NCBI RefSeq assembly: GCF_900456975.1
Contig: NZ_UGYM01000002.1
Location: 2,666,001 to 2,730,000, forward strand
Origin: Shewanella baltica
GTDB lineage: Bacteria; Pseudomonadota; Gammaproteobacteria; Enterobacterales; Shewanellaceae
Length of the DNA: 64,000 nt
Reading direction: 5' to 3'
A program made the position numbers and the translations under genes. Position 1 is the stretch's first letter, and every line of letters starts with the position of its first letter. Positions 47,726-56,830 of this stretch are shown piece by piece. Below the pieces are notes generated by a model that saw only the letters and a list, made by a program, of their open reading frames with translations, ran no database searches and had not been told where the DNA came from.

Positions 47726-50700
47726 GTCAATTTACCCATTCGGCTTACGAGATTTCCAGCGGTATCATAAACATCAATGCGATTATTTGAGATCACCATT
47801 TTCCCCTGACCTGCAGTCGAGCCATTTATTTCAAAAACCCCTGCTTTGTCCAACTTCCACCCAGTTGTACCAGCAACATAGTTTGTTGATTGGATATAAC
47901 TGCCGATCTTGGCATTTGTGATAGTTCCATCACCAATTACCGCACTATTAATAAATACCTGACCACCTTGTACAGCGAAAGGAGTCGTGATGGTCGATGT
48001 ACCCGTGATTTGATTAACGATGGCAAATCTATCAGCAGTAAAGAGTACCTGCGATTGCATGCCTGCAGGCGTGTTTTCAACACCTATCGCCATTCCAGCA
48101 CCATAGTATTTACCGTCGGTAGTTACGCCTACTTTTACCGAGTACATGGCTTGCAGTTTGCCATCTAAAGCTACAAGAGCCGTTGATGTTTGCTGAACTG
48201 CAGCTGATGCGTTATTAGCTGTCGCCTGAACTGTGGTGATCTGTGTTGCCAATGCGCTATCAGCATTGGCTCGAGCTGTTTGCTCGGTTTGAATCGCTGC
48301 AGCGTTTTGCGTAACACCTTGTTGAGCTGCGTTCGCGGCGGCTTGAGCGGCTGCGGCAGCACTGGCAGCATCGGTCGCGGCTTTGTCAGTGACGGCGACC
48401 CAAGTTGAACCGTTCCAACGCTTAGGCGTGTTGGCATTGCCTGTGGTATCAATCCACAAGTTTTGCGCTAAGCGATCAGCAGCTGCAGGGGCCGTAGACT
48501 GAATAAGTACCTTGCCTTTGGTACCCGCTAAACCTGCAGCGTCAGCAGCGGCTTGGGCTGCAGAGTTCGCGGCACTTTGGGCAGTTGATGCTGCGGTATT
48601 AGCTGCGGTCGCCGAGGCCTGAACAGTGGTGATCTGTGTTGCCAATGCGCTATCAGCATTCGCTCGCGCTGTTTGCTCAGTCTGAATCGCTGCAGCGTTT
48701 TGGGTAACGCCTTGTTGGGCTGCGTTAGCGGCGGCTTGGGCAGCAGCTGCGGCGCTGGCGGCATCGGTCGCGGCTTTGTCAGTGACAGCAACCCACGCTG
48801 AACCACTCCAACGCTTAGGCGTGTTGGCATTGCCTGTGGTATCGATCCACAGGTTTTGTACTAAGCGATCAGCTGCTGCAGGGGCCGTAGACTGAATAAG
48901 TACTTTGCCTTTGGTACCCGCCAAACCTGCAGCGTCAGCCGCAGCTTGGGCAGCAGAGTTCGCGGCAGTTTGTGCAGTTGATGCGGCATTATTAGCGGCA
49001 GTCGCCGAGGCCTGAACTGTGGTGATCTGTGTTGCTAATGCGCTATCAGCATTCGCTCGCGCTGTTTGCTCAGTCTGAATCGCTGCAGCGTTTTGGGTAA
49101 CGCCTTGTTGGGCTGCGTTAGCGGCGGCTTGGGCAGCAGCTGCGGCGCTGGCGGCATCGGTCGCGGCTTTATCAGTGACAGCGACCCAAGTTGAACCGTT
49201 CCAACGCTTAGGCGTGTTGGCATTGCCTGTGGTATCAATCCACAGGTTTTGCGCTAAGCGATCAGCAGCTGCAGGAGCCGTAGACTGAATAAGTACCTTG
49301 CCTTTGGTACCCGCCAAACCTGCAGCGTCAGCCGCAGCTTGGGCAGCAGAGTTCGCGGCAGTTTGTGCAGTTGATGCGGCATTATTAGCGGCAGTCGCCG
49401 AGGCCTGAACTGTGGTGATCTGTGTTGCTAATGCACTATCGGCATTGGCTCTTGCTGTTTGCTCGGTTTGAATCGCTGCAGCGTTTTGGGTAACACCTTG
49501 TTGGGCTGCGTTCGCGGCGGCTTGGGCAGCAGCTGCGGCACTGGCGGCATCGGTCGCGGCTTTATCAGTGACGGCAACCCATGTTGAACCGTTCCAACGC
49601 TTAGGCGTGTTGGCATTGCCTGTGGTATCAATCCACAGGTTTTGCGCTAAGCTATCAGCAGCTGCAGGAGCCGTAGACTGAATAAGTACCTTGCCTTTGG
49701 TACCCGCCAAACCTGCAGCGTCAGCCGCAGCTTGGGCAGCAGAGTTCGCGGCAGTTTGTGCAGTTGATGCGGCATTATTAGCGGCAGTCGCCGAGGCCTG
49801 AACTGTGGTGATCTGTGTTGCTAATGCACTATCGGCATTGGCTCTTGCTGTTTGCTCGGTTTGAATCGCTGCAGCGTTTTGGGTAACACCTTGTTGGGCT
49901 GCGTTCGCGGCGGCTTGGGCAGCAGCTGCGGCACTGGCGGCATCGGTCGCGGCTTTATCAGTGACGGCAACCCATGTTGAACCGTTCCAACGCTTAGGCG
50001 TGTTGGCATTGCCTGTGGTATCAATCCACAGGTTTTGCGCTAAGCTATCAGCAGCTGCAGGAGCCGTAGACTGAATAAGTACCTTGCCTTTGGTACCCGC
50101 CAAACCTGCAGCGTCAGCCGCAGCTTGAGCGGCTGAGTTCGCAGCAGTTTGTGCAGTTGATGCGGCATTATTAGCGGCAGTCGCCGAGGCCTGAACTGTG
50201 GTGATCTGTGTTGCTAATGCACTATCGGCATTGGCTCTTGCTGTTTGCTCGGTTTGAATCGCTGCAGCGTTTTGGGTAACACCTTGTTGGGCTGCGTTCG
50301 CGGCGGCTTGGGCAGCAGCTGCGGCACTGGCGGCATCGGTCGCGGCTTTATCAGTGACGGCAACCCAAGTTGAACCGTTCCAACGCTTAGGCGTATTGGC
50401 ATTGCCTGTGGTATCGATCCACAGGTTTTGCGCTAAGCGATCAGCTGCTGCAGGGGCCGTAGACTGAATAAGCACCTTGCCTTTGGTACCAGCCAAACCT
50501 GCAGCGTCAGCCGCAGCTTGAGCGGCTGAGTTCGCGGCACTTTGCGCAGTTGATGCCGCAGAGTTAGCGGCGGTTGCCGAGGCTTGTACCGTGACAATGT
50601 TTTGAGCTAATGCTTCATCAGCATCGGAACGAGCAGTTTGCTCTAGCTTTATTAATGCAGCATTACCGTTTACCGTGGCAGAAATACTGATGATTTGGTT

Positions 50701-53700
50701 TGCGAGTGATTCATCTGCAGTCGCTCTTGCCATTTGCTCAGTGATGATTGCAGCAGTGTTTTTATCAATGCTAACAGCCACAGTCTCAATACTTTTAGCC
50801 AATGCTTCATCGGCGGAGGCTCTTGCATATTGCTCAGACCACACGCCAGCAAACACCACAGTTGTACCCGCATTCCAACCAAAGTCACCAGCCAATGGCG
50901 GATTAACTTGGGAAAAAATGCCATCAATACGTGATGACTCTGCAGTCAGCTTGCCATCAATTGTTTCAATTGATGTTTCAACAGTATCCACTCGCACAGT
51001 AAGCGCAGAAACAGCTTCACCCAAGGATGAGTATTCGCCTATTTTTGTCCAATATGTGGTGTTAGTTGGTAGCGTTCCGGCAGGGACGGTTTGTTTAGCT
51101 GAATAGAGCTTACCTTGATATTTAACCAACTGACCTGTTAGATAGCTGGCGGTGTTATCCCAATCCGGCGCACCTGAGATATCAGCTATTTCAGCCTGCA
51201 TTTGCTGGATTTGGTTTTGAGTATCGATAAGATTTATTTCAATATCAGGAATTTTATCGGTTTCAATTTTAATAAGCGGGATCAGTTCTATATCGCCGAG
51301 CAACTCTTGCCCTAGCGCTGATGATGTAATGCGTTCGCTGAAATACTCATCATATTCTGTTTGATCTGTTGAAGATTGACCGCTGACAAATCCTGACCAT
51401 GGCCCAACGTTGCCAGTGCGATCGACTAACCGAGCCCTAAACCAAAAATTAGCGCCGGCGCTTAAGCCTGTCATTGTGTGGCTGTTTAGCGGGTAAGCAA
51501 AATCACCTAACTTGATCATGCCACTATCGTTGTTGTTGGGGCCGTACTCAATCTCAGTCCGTAAAGTATCCTCAGCACCTGCAGGGAATAACCAATTTAA
51601 GCCGATACCGAACACTAACGGCGAGGCTGTGAATGAAGCTACTGCAGGAGGCAAGCCAGTTTTACCCGTGATGTTGGTCAGTTCGGAGGACTTGGGTACT
51701 GACGAAACATCGACAGAGTTGATTGCACGGACTCGAGCAATATATTGCCCGGTGTAAACGCCACGGATATCAACTGATGTACTGCTAGTTTTTGGCAGTT
51801 TTATCCACTCGCCAGAGTCTTTTCGCCATTCCACTTCATAAGCAACCGCATTTTTTGCGGTCGCCCACTGAATAGTCATAGTGGTAACAGAGAGTGTTTG
51901 CTCGGTGAATACGGACTGTGAAATGGTGACATTAGCCGGCGCTTCTTGGGCACCGATCGGCAGCTTGCTTATAGGGCGTTCTTCTAACCGTGCGCCTGTA
52001 TCGATATAAGGATATTTGCTTGGGTTATGCTCAACCGCGGTGATCTCGTACTCAATGCTATCGCTATTGGCTTTGGCGACACGCAGCACTCTAAATTGCT
52101 GCAGCTTTAGCTCGTCTGACTCAACAGACCATAGCAGTTGCGGCAGTGGGGTTTCACTGTATTCCGTTGTTACCGTAATCACGCGGCCATTTATAGCCTC
52201 GATGGTACGCGCCTGCGCTTTACCGCTGGGTAAGTTGATAATGAGTCGATCATTCACCGCAATTGTGGCCGCACGGTCTAAAGTGATCTGCTTGCCGTTA
52301 ACCGCCGAGATTCGACCACCAATGCGGCTACCTGCAATCAATTGATCTGCTATGCCGATAACGAAGCCAGGTAATGGGATGCCGCCATCCATGCCAACTT
52401 TAAAATTGACCGCACGATCATTGTTATTGGTATAAATGGCCCACTTACCGCGGCGCTGCGCTTCTGATTCGCGGGTGCAACCTAAGGCCGATAATTCGAT
52501 TACGTTGTCGCCATAGCGGCGCTGTAATGGTTGATCTGATACAGAGGTAACATCGGATTCATAAGCATTATCAGGGTTATCCCAGCTGATTAATGCTCGA
52601 GTGTATTTAACTTTTTCGCTGCTTGATGAATAGCTAAATTTGCCATCGATCACATTGCTATTGTTATACGTAAAATCCATGTCGCGGGGCATGTCGGCCA
52701 CAGAGTACATTTGGCCGTTTGACCAATACGTCATGCCACGATAGATAGAGGCCAAATCTCGCAAGACCTGCCACGCTTCGGTGGCTTGCTGGATGTATAT
52801 ATTACAGATATAGCGAGGCTCCATGCCGCCTTTGCCGTCTGGCACGAGCTGATCGCAATACTGAGCAATCTGGTAAAGCTCCCACTTGTCCACCAGCGCA
52901 GCATTGATCCTGCGACCAGTGCCAAAGCGGTCATCAAGGATGATGTCGTAACTCACCCATGCAGGATTATCGCTCCATGCAATTTTAAAGCTGCCATCCC
53001 ACACGCCAGCATAATCACGCGTTAGGGGATTGTAGTTAGTGGGCACCTTTACTTTGCGCATAAAGGGCTCGCAGGAGATCACAGGAATATTTTGAAATTG
53101 ACTGGCGTCAAACTCGACATAGAGCAGTGCCGTATTGGGGTACTTTAGCTTGCGGTCAATAACATCGGTTATCGCCGCAATTTGCATTAAATCAGCGACA
53201 CGATTGTTGTTTTGATTTGGGGTAAGTCGGCGAATACGGATTTGCCAACCGCTGCCAGTTGGCAAGTCAATGCGGTGGCTGCGCTCGTAGGGTTGGGTGG
53301 TTTTACCATCCACCGCTGTGCTTAACACGGTTTGATAGCTGCCGCCGTCAGTAGACAGATCGATGGCGTATGCAATGCGATAGCCGTTTACATCACCATT
53401 ATCGAGCTGTTGTTGCAGTGCTGGCCAGCGAAAGCGCACACGTACAGCAGAGAGTAATGAGTTAGTAATGGCGCGGGTATAAGGCTGATCTGATTTTAAC
53501 TCAATACCTAAGGCGACTTCGTTTTCAACCGATGGCAGTCCGGGGATGTACGTTTGATGCGCTGTGCCTGGGCGAAAGTCCCAAATAACACCCGGAAAGT
53601 TTTCAGCGCCATTGGCATCGAGCAGCGGTGTACCATCTAAAAACACATTTTGTCCAGATAACTGGCCCTCAAATTCACCTTCGCCGATTGCTAGTAAGAT

Positions 53701-53817
53701 TTTAGCTTTAGCAATTGAGCGCAGATCATCTGGTGATTCGACTGGCGAACGCTGCTCACCTTCGCCCGCTTTAGCGCCATGAATAGTCAGTTGTTGATTT
53801 AATGCAGGAATACCCAT
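47722..53817 (-). CDS. gpJ-like central tail fibre/host-specificity protein with internal repeats
   Basis: 2031 aa, almost twice the size of lambda J (1132 aa). Residues 1-600 match the conserved tail-tip hub. Fibronectin III-like segments follow at about 620-720, and a carbohydrate-binding-like patch (PDWDNTASYLTGQLVKYQG) near 880. Residues ~1075-1870 are six near-identical 131-residue repeats. The end (from ~1880) resembles the DUF1983 tip domain (DGTITNAKIGSY). This protein forms the distal tail tip and recognises the host surface. It overlaps the next gene by 4 bp. Confidence 0.92.
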   Translation of the reverse strand: MGIPALNQQLTIHGAKAGEGEQRSPVESPDDLRSIAKAKILLAIGEGEFEGQLSGQNVFLDGTPLLDANGAENFPGVIWDFRPGTAHQTYIPGLPSVENEVALGIELKSDQPYTRAITNSLLSAVRVRFRWPALQQQLDNGDVNGYRIAYAIDLSTDGGSYQTVLSTAVDGKTTQPYERSHRIDLPTGSGWQIRIRRLTPNQNNNRVADLMQIAAITDVIDRKLKYPNTALLYVEFDASQFQNIPVISCEPFMRKVKVPTNYNPLTRDYAGVWDGSFKIAWSDNPAWVSYDIILDDRFGTGRRINAALVDKWELYQIAQYCDQLVPDGKGGMEPRYICNIYIQQATEAWQVLRDLASIYRGMTYWSNGQMYSVADMPRDMDFTYNNSNVIDGKFSYSSSSEKVKYTRALISWDNPDNAYESDVTSVSDQPLQRRYGDNVIELSALGCTRESEAQRRGKWAIYTNNNDRAVNFKVGMDGGIPLPGFVIGIADQLIAGSRIGGRISAVNGKQITLDRAATIAVNDRLIINLPSGKAQARTIEAINGRVITVTTEYSETPLPQLLWSVESDELKLQQFRVLRVAKANSDSIEYEITAVEHNPSKYPYIDTGARLEERPISKLPIGAQEAPANVTISQSVFTEQTLSVTTMTIQWATAKNAVAYEVEWRKDSGEWIKLPKTSSTSVDIRGVYTGQYIARVRAINSVDVSSVPKSSELTNITGKTGLPPAVASFTASPLVFGIGLNWLFPAGAEDTLRTEIEYGPNNNDSGMIKLGDFAYPLNSHTMTGLSAGANFWFRARLVDRTGNVGPWSGFVSGQSSTDQTEYDEYFSERITSSALGQELLGDIELIPLIKIETDKIPDIEINLIDTQNQIQQMQAEIADISGAPDWDNTASYLTGQLVKYQGKLYSAKQTVPAGTLPTNTTYWTKIGEYSSLGEAVSALTVRVDTVETSIETIDGKLTAESSRIDGIFSQVNPPLAGDFGWNAGTTVVFAGVWSEQYARASADEALAKSIETVAVSIDKNTAAIITEQMARATADESLANQIISISATVNGNAALIKLEQTARSDADEALAQNIVTVQASATAANSAASTAQSAANSAAQAAADAAGLAGTKGKVLIQSTAPAAADRLAQNLWIDTTGNANTPKRWNGSTWVAVTDKAATDAASAAAAAQAAANAAQQGVTQNAAAIQTEQTARANADSALATQITTVQASATAANNAASTAQTAANSAAQAAADAAGLAGTKGKVLIQSTAPAAADSLAQNLWIDTTGNANTPKRWNGSTWVAVTDKAATDAASAAAAAQAAANAAQQGVTQNAAAIQTEQTARANADSALATQITTVQASATAANNAASTAQTAANSAAQAAADAAGLAGTKGKVLIQSTAPAAADSLAQNLWIDTTGNANTPKRWNGSTWVAVTDKAATDAASAAAAAQAAANAAQQGVTQNAAAIQTEQTARANADSALATQITTVQASATAANNAASTAQTAANSAAQAAADAAGLAGTKGKVLIQSTAPAAADRLAQNLWIDTTGNANTPKRWNGSTWVAVTDKAATDAASAAAAAQAAANAAQQGVTQNAAAIQTEQTARANADSALATQITTVQASATAANNAASTAQTAANSAAQAAADAAGLAGTKGKVLIQSTAPAAADRLVQNLWIDTTGNANTPKRWSGSAWVAVTDKAATDAASAAAAAQAAANAAQQGVTQNAAAIQTEQTARANADSALATQITTVQASATAANTAASTAQSAANSAAQAAADAAGLAGTKGKVLIQSTAPAAADRLAQNLWIDTTGNANTPKRWNGSTWVAVTDKAATDAASAAAAAQAAANAAQQGVTQNAAAIQTEQTARANADSALATQITTVQATANNASAAVQQTSTALVALDGKLQAMYSVKVGVTTDGKYYGAGMAIGVENTPAGMQSQVLFTADRFAIVNQITGTSTITTPFAVQGGQVFINSAVIGDGTITNAKIGSYIQSTNYVAGTTGWKLDKAGVFEINGSTAGQGKMVISNNRIDVYDTAGNLVSRMGKLT
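48210..50600 (-). repeat. Six tandem 393-bp repeats inside gpJ
   Basis: The motif KGKVLIQSTAPAA recurs six times, with five steps totalling exactly 1965 bp between the first and last copies (period 393 bp, 131 codons). Each unit is Ala-rich (AAAAAQAAANAAQQG, QTEQTARANADSALA) and ends with an IDTTGNANTPKRW patch. Copies at 49.43-49.82 kb and 49.82-50.2 kb are identical over more than 300 bp. The boundaries given are approximate. Confidence 0.9.
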
Positions 53818-53822
53818 GCTGA

Positions 53823-54452
53823 TTATTGCTCCTGTTGACTGCCGCCGCCATTGCCACCACCTGATTGGATTGGGCGCTTTGATGTAGCAATATCTTCGGC
53901 ATAAATGCCTGCACTAATAATGGCGCCACCAATGCGGCGCTTACCGTAACCAATGCCGACGGGGTTTCCAGCAGCTGTGGTATTCACTGCGCCACCAAAT
54001 GCATAACTGGGGGCGTTCTCTGCAGCTTCCCTCCCCTTAAGTCCTTTTGCTTGAGGAGAAAGCATTTGAACTACTCCACCAGCAACCAAACCAATACCCG
54101 CTTGAACTAGCCACCCTTGGCCAAAATAAGCACCAACGACTATCATCACAGCACCTAGAATCGTTTGAAGAATGCCGCCACGCTTACTGCCACCAATGAC
54201 AGGGACAATACGAATTTCAGTCGTACCCGCTAAGTCAAACTCATCGGTACCCGTATTATGTCCATTGCGAAAAATGGCATAGCGCAGCCCAAGCTTTGCT
54301 TGTTCTTTAATAAACAGATCAAATCCATGCAGGGTATTTTTTAAAGCGCTAAAGGCTTCGTTTGTGGTGCCAGTTTCTAGTAAACGCTGGTGAATGCGGC
54401 CGAACTTAGCCGCCAAGGAACCTGATAGCTTGATAGTGGTCTGTGTGCTCAT
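53823..54452 (-). CDS. Tail assembly protein gpI-like
   Basis: 209 aa. It contains the lambda gpI pattern TTEIRIVPVIGGSKRGG followed by a hydrophobic glycine-rich segment (ILGAVMIVVGAYFG) and another (GIGLVAGGVVQML). It assists assembly of the tail tip with gpJ, gpK and gpL. It lies just upstream of gpJ and downstream of a hairpin at 54486-54515. Confidence 0.88.
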   Translation of the reverse strand: MSTQTTIKLSGSLAAKFGRIHQRLLETGTTNEAFSALKNTLHGFDLFIKEQAKLGLRYAIFRNGHNTGTDEFDLAGTTEIRIVPVIGGSKRGGILQTILGAVMIVVGAYFGQGWLVQAGIGLVAGGVVQMLSPQAKGLKGREAAENAPSYAFGGAVNTTAAGNPVGIGYGKRRIGGAIISAGIYAEDIATSKRPIQSGGGNGGGSQQEQ

Positions 54453-54485
54453 GGTGTTTCCGCGAAAGCATGAATTTGAGGCAAT

Positions 54486-54515
54486 AAAAAAGCCACCTGA
54501 AGAGGTGGCTTTATT
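54486..54515 (-). terminator. Intra-operon hairpin between gpK and gpI
   Basis: 10-bp stem AAAGCCACCT/AGGTGGCTTT with a 4-nt loop and a six-T tract on the minus strand. It lies in the 116-bp gap between two tail genes expected to be cotranscribed, so it may set expression ratios or act as a partial terminator. Confidence 0.75.
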
Positions 54516-54568
54516 GGCGGGTATTTTTCCGCATATTTATGGCAGGATAAGCTTTATAGCGCTTTGAA

Positions 54569-55297
54569 TCAATCGTGCTTTCCTAACCCTTGATAACGCA
54601 CAATCACCCTTGTATTGCGCTGCCAGTACCCGCCGTAAATATCGTAGCGGCTAAGGCGACCATAGAGGTGGTGCAGAATTTTACCCTCTCCGACATAAAC
54701 AGCGGCATGATTGACTCGCTGACTTTGAATTTGCATTAAGATGCCGTCACCAATTTGCAGATCGGCAAGATTGATATTGGTTTGTGCTACAAATCCCGCT
54801 TTAGCAAAGTTATCGAGGTAAAGCTCTTGCTCACCTTCCCACCAACCGTCTTGGCGCTCAAAGTCTGGCAATAAAATGCTTTGAACATCGTGATACCAAT
54901 CGCGAACACAGCTATAACAGTCCCATACTCCATGCACAAACGGACGACCTAACAAAGGTTGACGTTCACCCGTTGGCACCATAGAGCGTAAATCCCCATC
55001 AGGCCAACTGAGAATATGCCAAGGTAGTCCACTTGCTTCACACATGGCGATATCACGCTGGCTATGCTTGCTACTCGCATCTGGGTGGCTGTGACAGATA
55101 CCTATGATCTGCCCTTGTTCTTCAATGTCAGCATATTGCAGTGGATCAATCATAAATTCATCGGCTTTGTTGGTCGCCTTGTTATCGCATGGCACATAAC
55201 AAGGCTTGTTACCTTGCAGGATGATCAGTCCACAGCATTCATTGGGGTAGCAGTTGGCCGCATGCTGAGTAAAAGCATGTAAGAGCGTTTGATGCAT
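54569..55297 (-). CDS. Tail tip peptidase gpK-like (JAMM/NlpC)
   Basis: 242 aa with two domains. The N-terminal MPN/JAMM metal motif is HSHPDASSKHSQRD (about residues 67-80). The C-terminal NlpC/P60-type domain carries the Cys of GVWDCYSC and the His of VNHAAVYVG. Lambda gpK has the same architecture and is needed for tail tip assembly. Confidence 0.9.
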   Translation of the reverse strand: MHQTLLHAFTQHAANCYPNECCGLIILQGNKPCYVPCDNKATNKADEFMIDPLQYADIEEQGQIIGICHSHPDASSKHSQRDIAMCEASGLPWHILSWPDGDLRSMVPTGERQPLLGRPFVHGVWDCYSCVRDWYHDVQSILLPDFERQDGWWEGEQELYLDNFAKAGFVAQTNINLADLQIGDGILMQIQSQRVNHAAVYVGEGKILHHLYGRLSRYDIYGGYWQRNTRVIVRYQGLGKHD

Positions 55298-55399
55298 AGG
55301 GACCTGCTTAGGTTGTGTTAGACCATTTTGCCAACGGCGGGAAAATGCTTGATTAATGCTTGATTAATGTTTGATGGATGCTTGAATGCTAGCGCTTGT

Positions 55400-55456
55400 T
55401 TAACGCATAGGGCTTAACGCATAGCCGACACTTAACGCATAGGCTTAACGTATAAG
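55400..55456. repeat. TTAACGCATAG direct repeats after gpL
   Basis: TTAACGCATAG at 55400, 55414 and 55432, and a variant TTAACGTATAAG at 55445 that includes the gpL stop codon on the minus strand. The stop codon (TAA, minus strand) sits inside the last repeat. The non-coding copies probably arose by duplication of the gene end. Confidence 0.85.
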
Positions 55457-56170
55457 ACGAACGCTGGGGAATCCGCCGTGGGGTAATTCTTCATTTTCGC
55501 CAAATCGTAAAGTGCAACCGGCTATCGTGCCAGAGCATTGATCCACTGCTGGGTTGTCAGTCGGCTCGTCATCTTCGGTAAACATACCTTCCCCAGTGTA
55601 ACCACAATCAGCGCCACGATATTCACCGCGCTGGCACCATGAGCAATAGGCCGTCATTTGTCGGCCGATTTTTTGGCCTGACAAGTCAGCAGGGTTTGAG
55701 AGCTCAAAGGTGACGGCGACATTATCCTCATTCACCTTTTTATCAACATACCAAATCTCTACCGCTTCTTGGGTTGGATCCGCTTCGCTATTGCCGTTGG
55801 GGAAGTTGGCCGAATCAAGGTATTTAGCCAGCGTTCGGCGGATCGTAACCTTGGCTTGTTCCATGTTCTGAAAATACAAGCACAGGGCGCTAATGCTGCC
55901 ATCGATGTTGGCAACGGTGAGTGTTGGCGTGCTGGGTGAACCATCGGAGTTAACCTCCACCCCTTCTAACTGTGCTGGCCATGCGCTGTATTGTTCACCC
56001 TGCCAATGAATAATACGCGCGGGTAATGTTGGTTGATTAAGGTCCGCATCTGAGTACGGAATATTGTGGGCGTGAAAGCGCAGGATATCGGCACCAAAGG
56101 CGGTACCGTCGATTTCATAGAGAATAACCTCATTGCCCGGTTCGAGTTTTTGAATATCTGAACTAAGCAT
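55445..56170 (-). CDS. Tail tip protein gpL-like (cysteine cluster)
   Basis: 241 aa from the ATG at 56170, overlapping the preceding gene by 8 bp. A cysteine cluster lies at the C-terminal end (YCSWC, GADCGYTG, DQCSGT, AGCTLRFG). Lambda gpL carries an iron-sulfur cluster in this region, so metal binding is likely. It is the first tail-tip gene after the inserted tail-fibre pair. Confidence 0.9.
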   Translation of the reverse strand: MLSSDIQKLEPGNEVILYEIDGTAFGADILRFHAHNIPYSDADLNQPTLPARIIHWQGEQYSAWPAQLEGVEVNSDGSPSTPTLTVANIDGSISALCLYFQNMEQAKVTIRRTLAKYLDSANFPNGNSEADPTQEAVEIWYVDKKVNEDNVAVTFELSNPADLSGQKIGRQMTAYCSWCQRGEYRGADCGYTGEGMFTEDDEPTDNPAVDQCSGTIAGCTLRFGENEELPHGGFPSVRLIR

Positions 56171-56828
56171 CGGTGGCACCTTTGGTCCATAGCTTACCTT
56201 GCTCGATAATCGCCAATGAATGCGCCTGGCGAATTTGCTCCACAGTGACGGCCGCTTCGGTGTTATCTGCTAAGCGCCAAATAGTGCTTTCAATCCCAGC
56301 ATCTTCTGAAGCGTGAATTGCTGCCAACATTCTGCGCTGTGATTGTTCGTCACCATCAAAGACTAATCCATCGACTTCAACAGTAATTGAGTTAACTGCA
56401 GCAGTTCGTTGAGTGCGGAAGATGTATTCACCAATGCTGATACCATCAATCAATATTTCAGCGCGATATTGCTCAATCGTTTTAAGTTCAGGACGAACAG
56501 GCTCAGGCTCTGCAAATAATGGACGTTCAAGCACTTGTTGATCTTGGGTTTCTATCGGTAGCGCTGGCGCATTAAGCTCGGCATCTGCCTTACGTGCAAG
56601 CCATGACTGATACTGTTCAAACCAATCCCATTGCAGCGTGACTGCATATAGCTCTATAAACTTATCGATTACATGGTGCATTGCTGGATTAGCGGCATGT
56701 AAGCGCGTGACTAAAAGCACATCGGCCAGAGCTTTTGACTCTGGCCGATGGAGTATTACTGATTGATCGTGCTCATCGAGCACAGGCGAACCCGAATCAT
56801 CTAGTTCGTGAAACATCGTTAAATTCAT
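56163..56828 (-). CDS. Tail fibre assembly protein (DUF4376-like)
   Basis: 221 aa. The C-terminal half carries RTAAVNSITVEVDGLVFDGD and AHSLAIIEQGKL, a pattern I associate with DUF4376 tail-fibre assembly proteins. It is next to the 755-aa fibre gene (2-bp gap), the usual position for a fibre chaperone. Confidence 0.7.
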   Translation of the reverse strand: MNLTMFHELDDSGSPVLDEHDQSVILHRPESKALADVLLVTRLHAANPAMHHVIDKFIELYAVTLQWDWFEQYQSWLARKADAELNAPALPIETQDQQVLERPLFAEPEPVRPELKTIEQYRAEILIDGISIGEYIFRTQRTAAVNSITVEVDGLVFDGDEQSQRRMLAAIHASEDAGIESTIWRLADNTEAAVTVEQIRQAHSLAIIEQGKLWTKGATDA

Positions 56829-56830
56829 GG

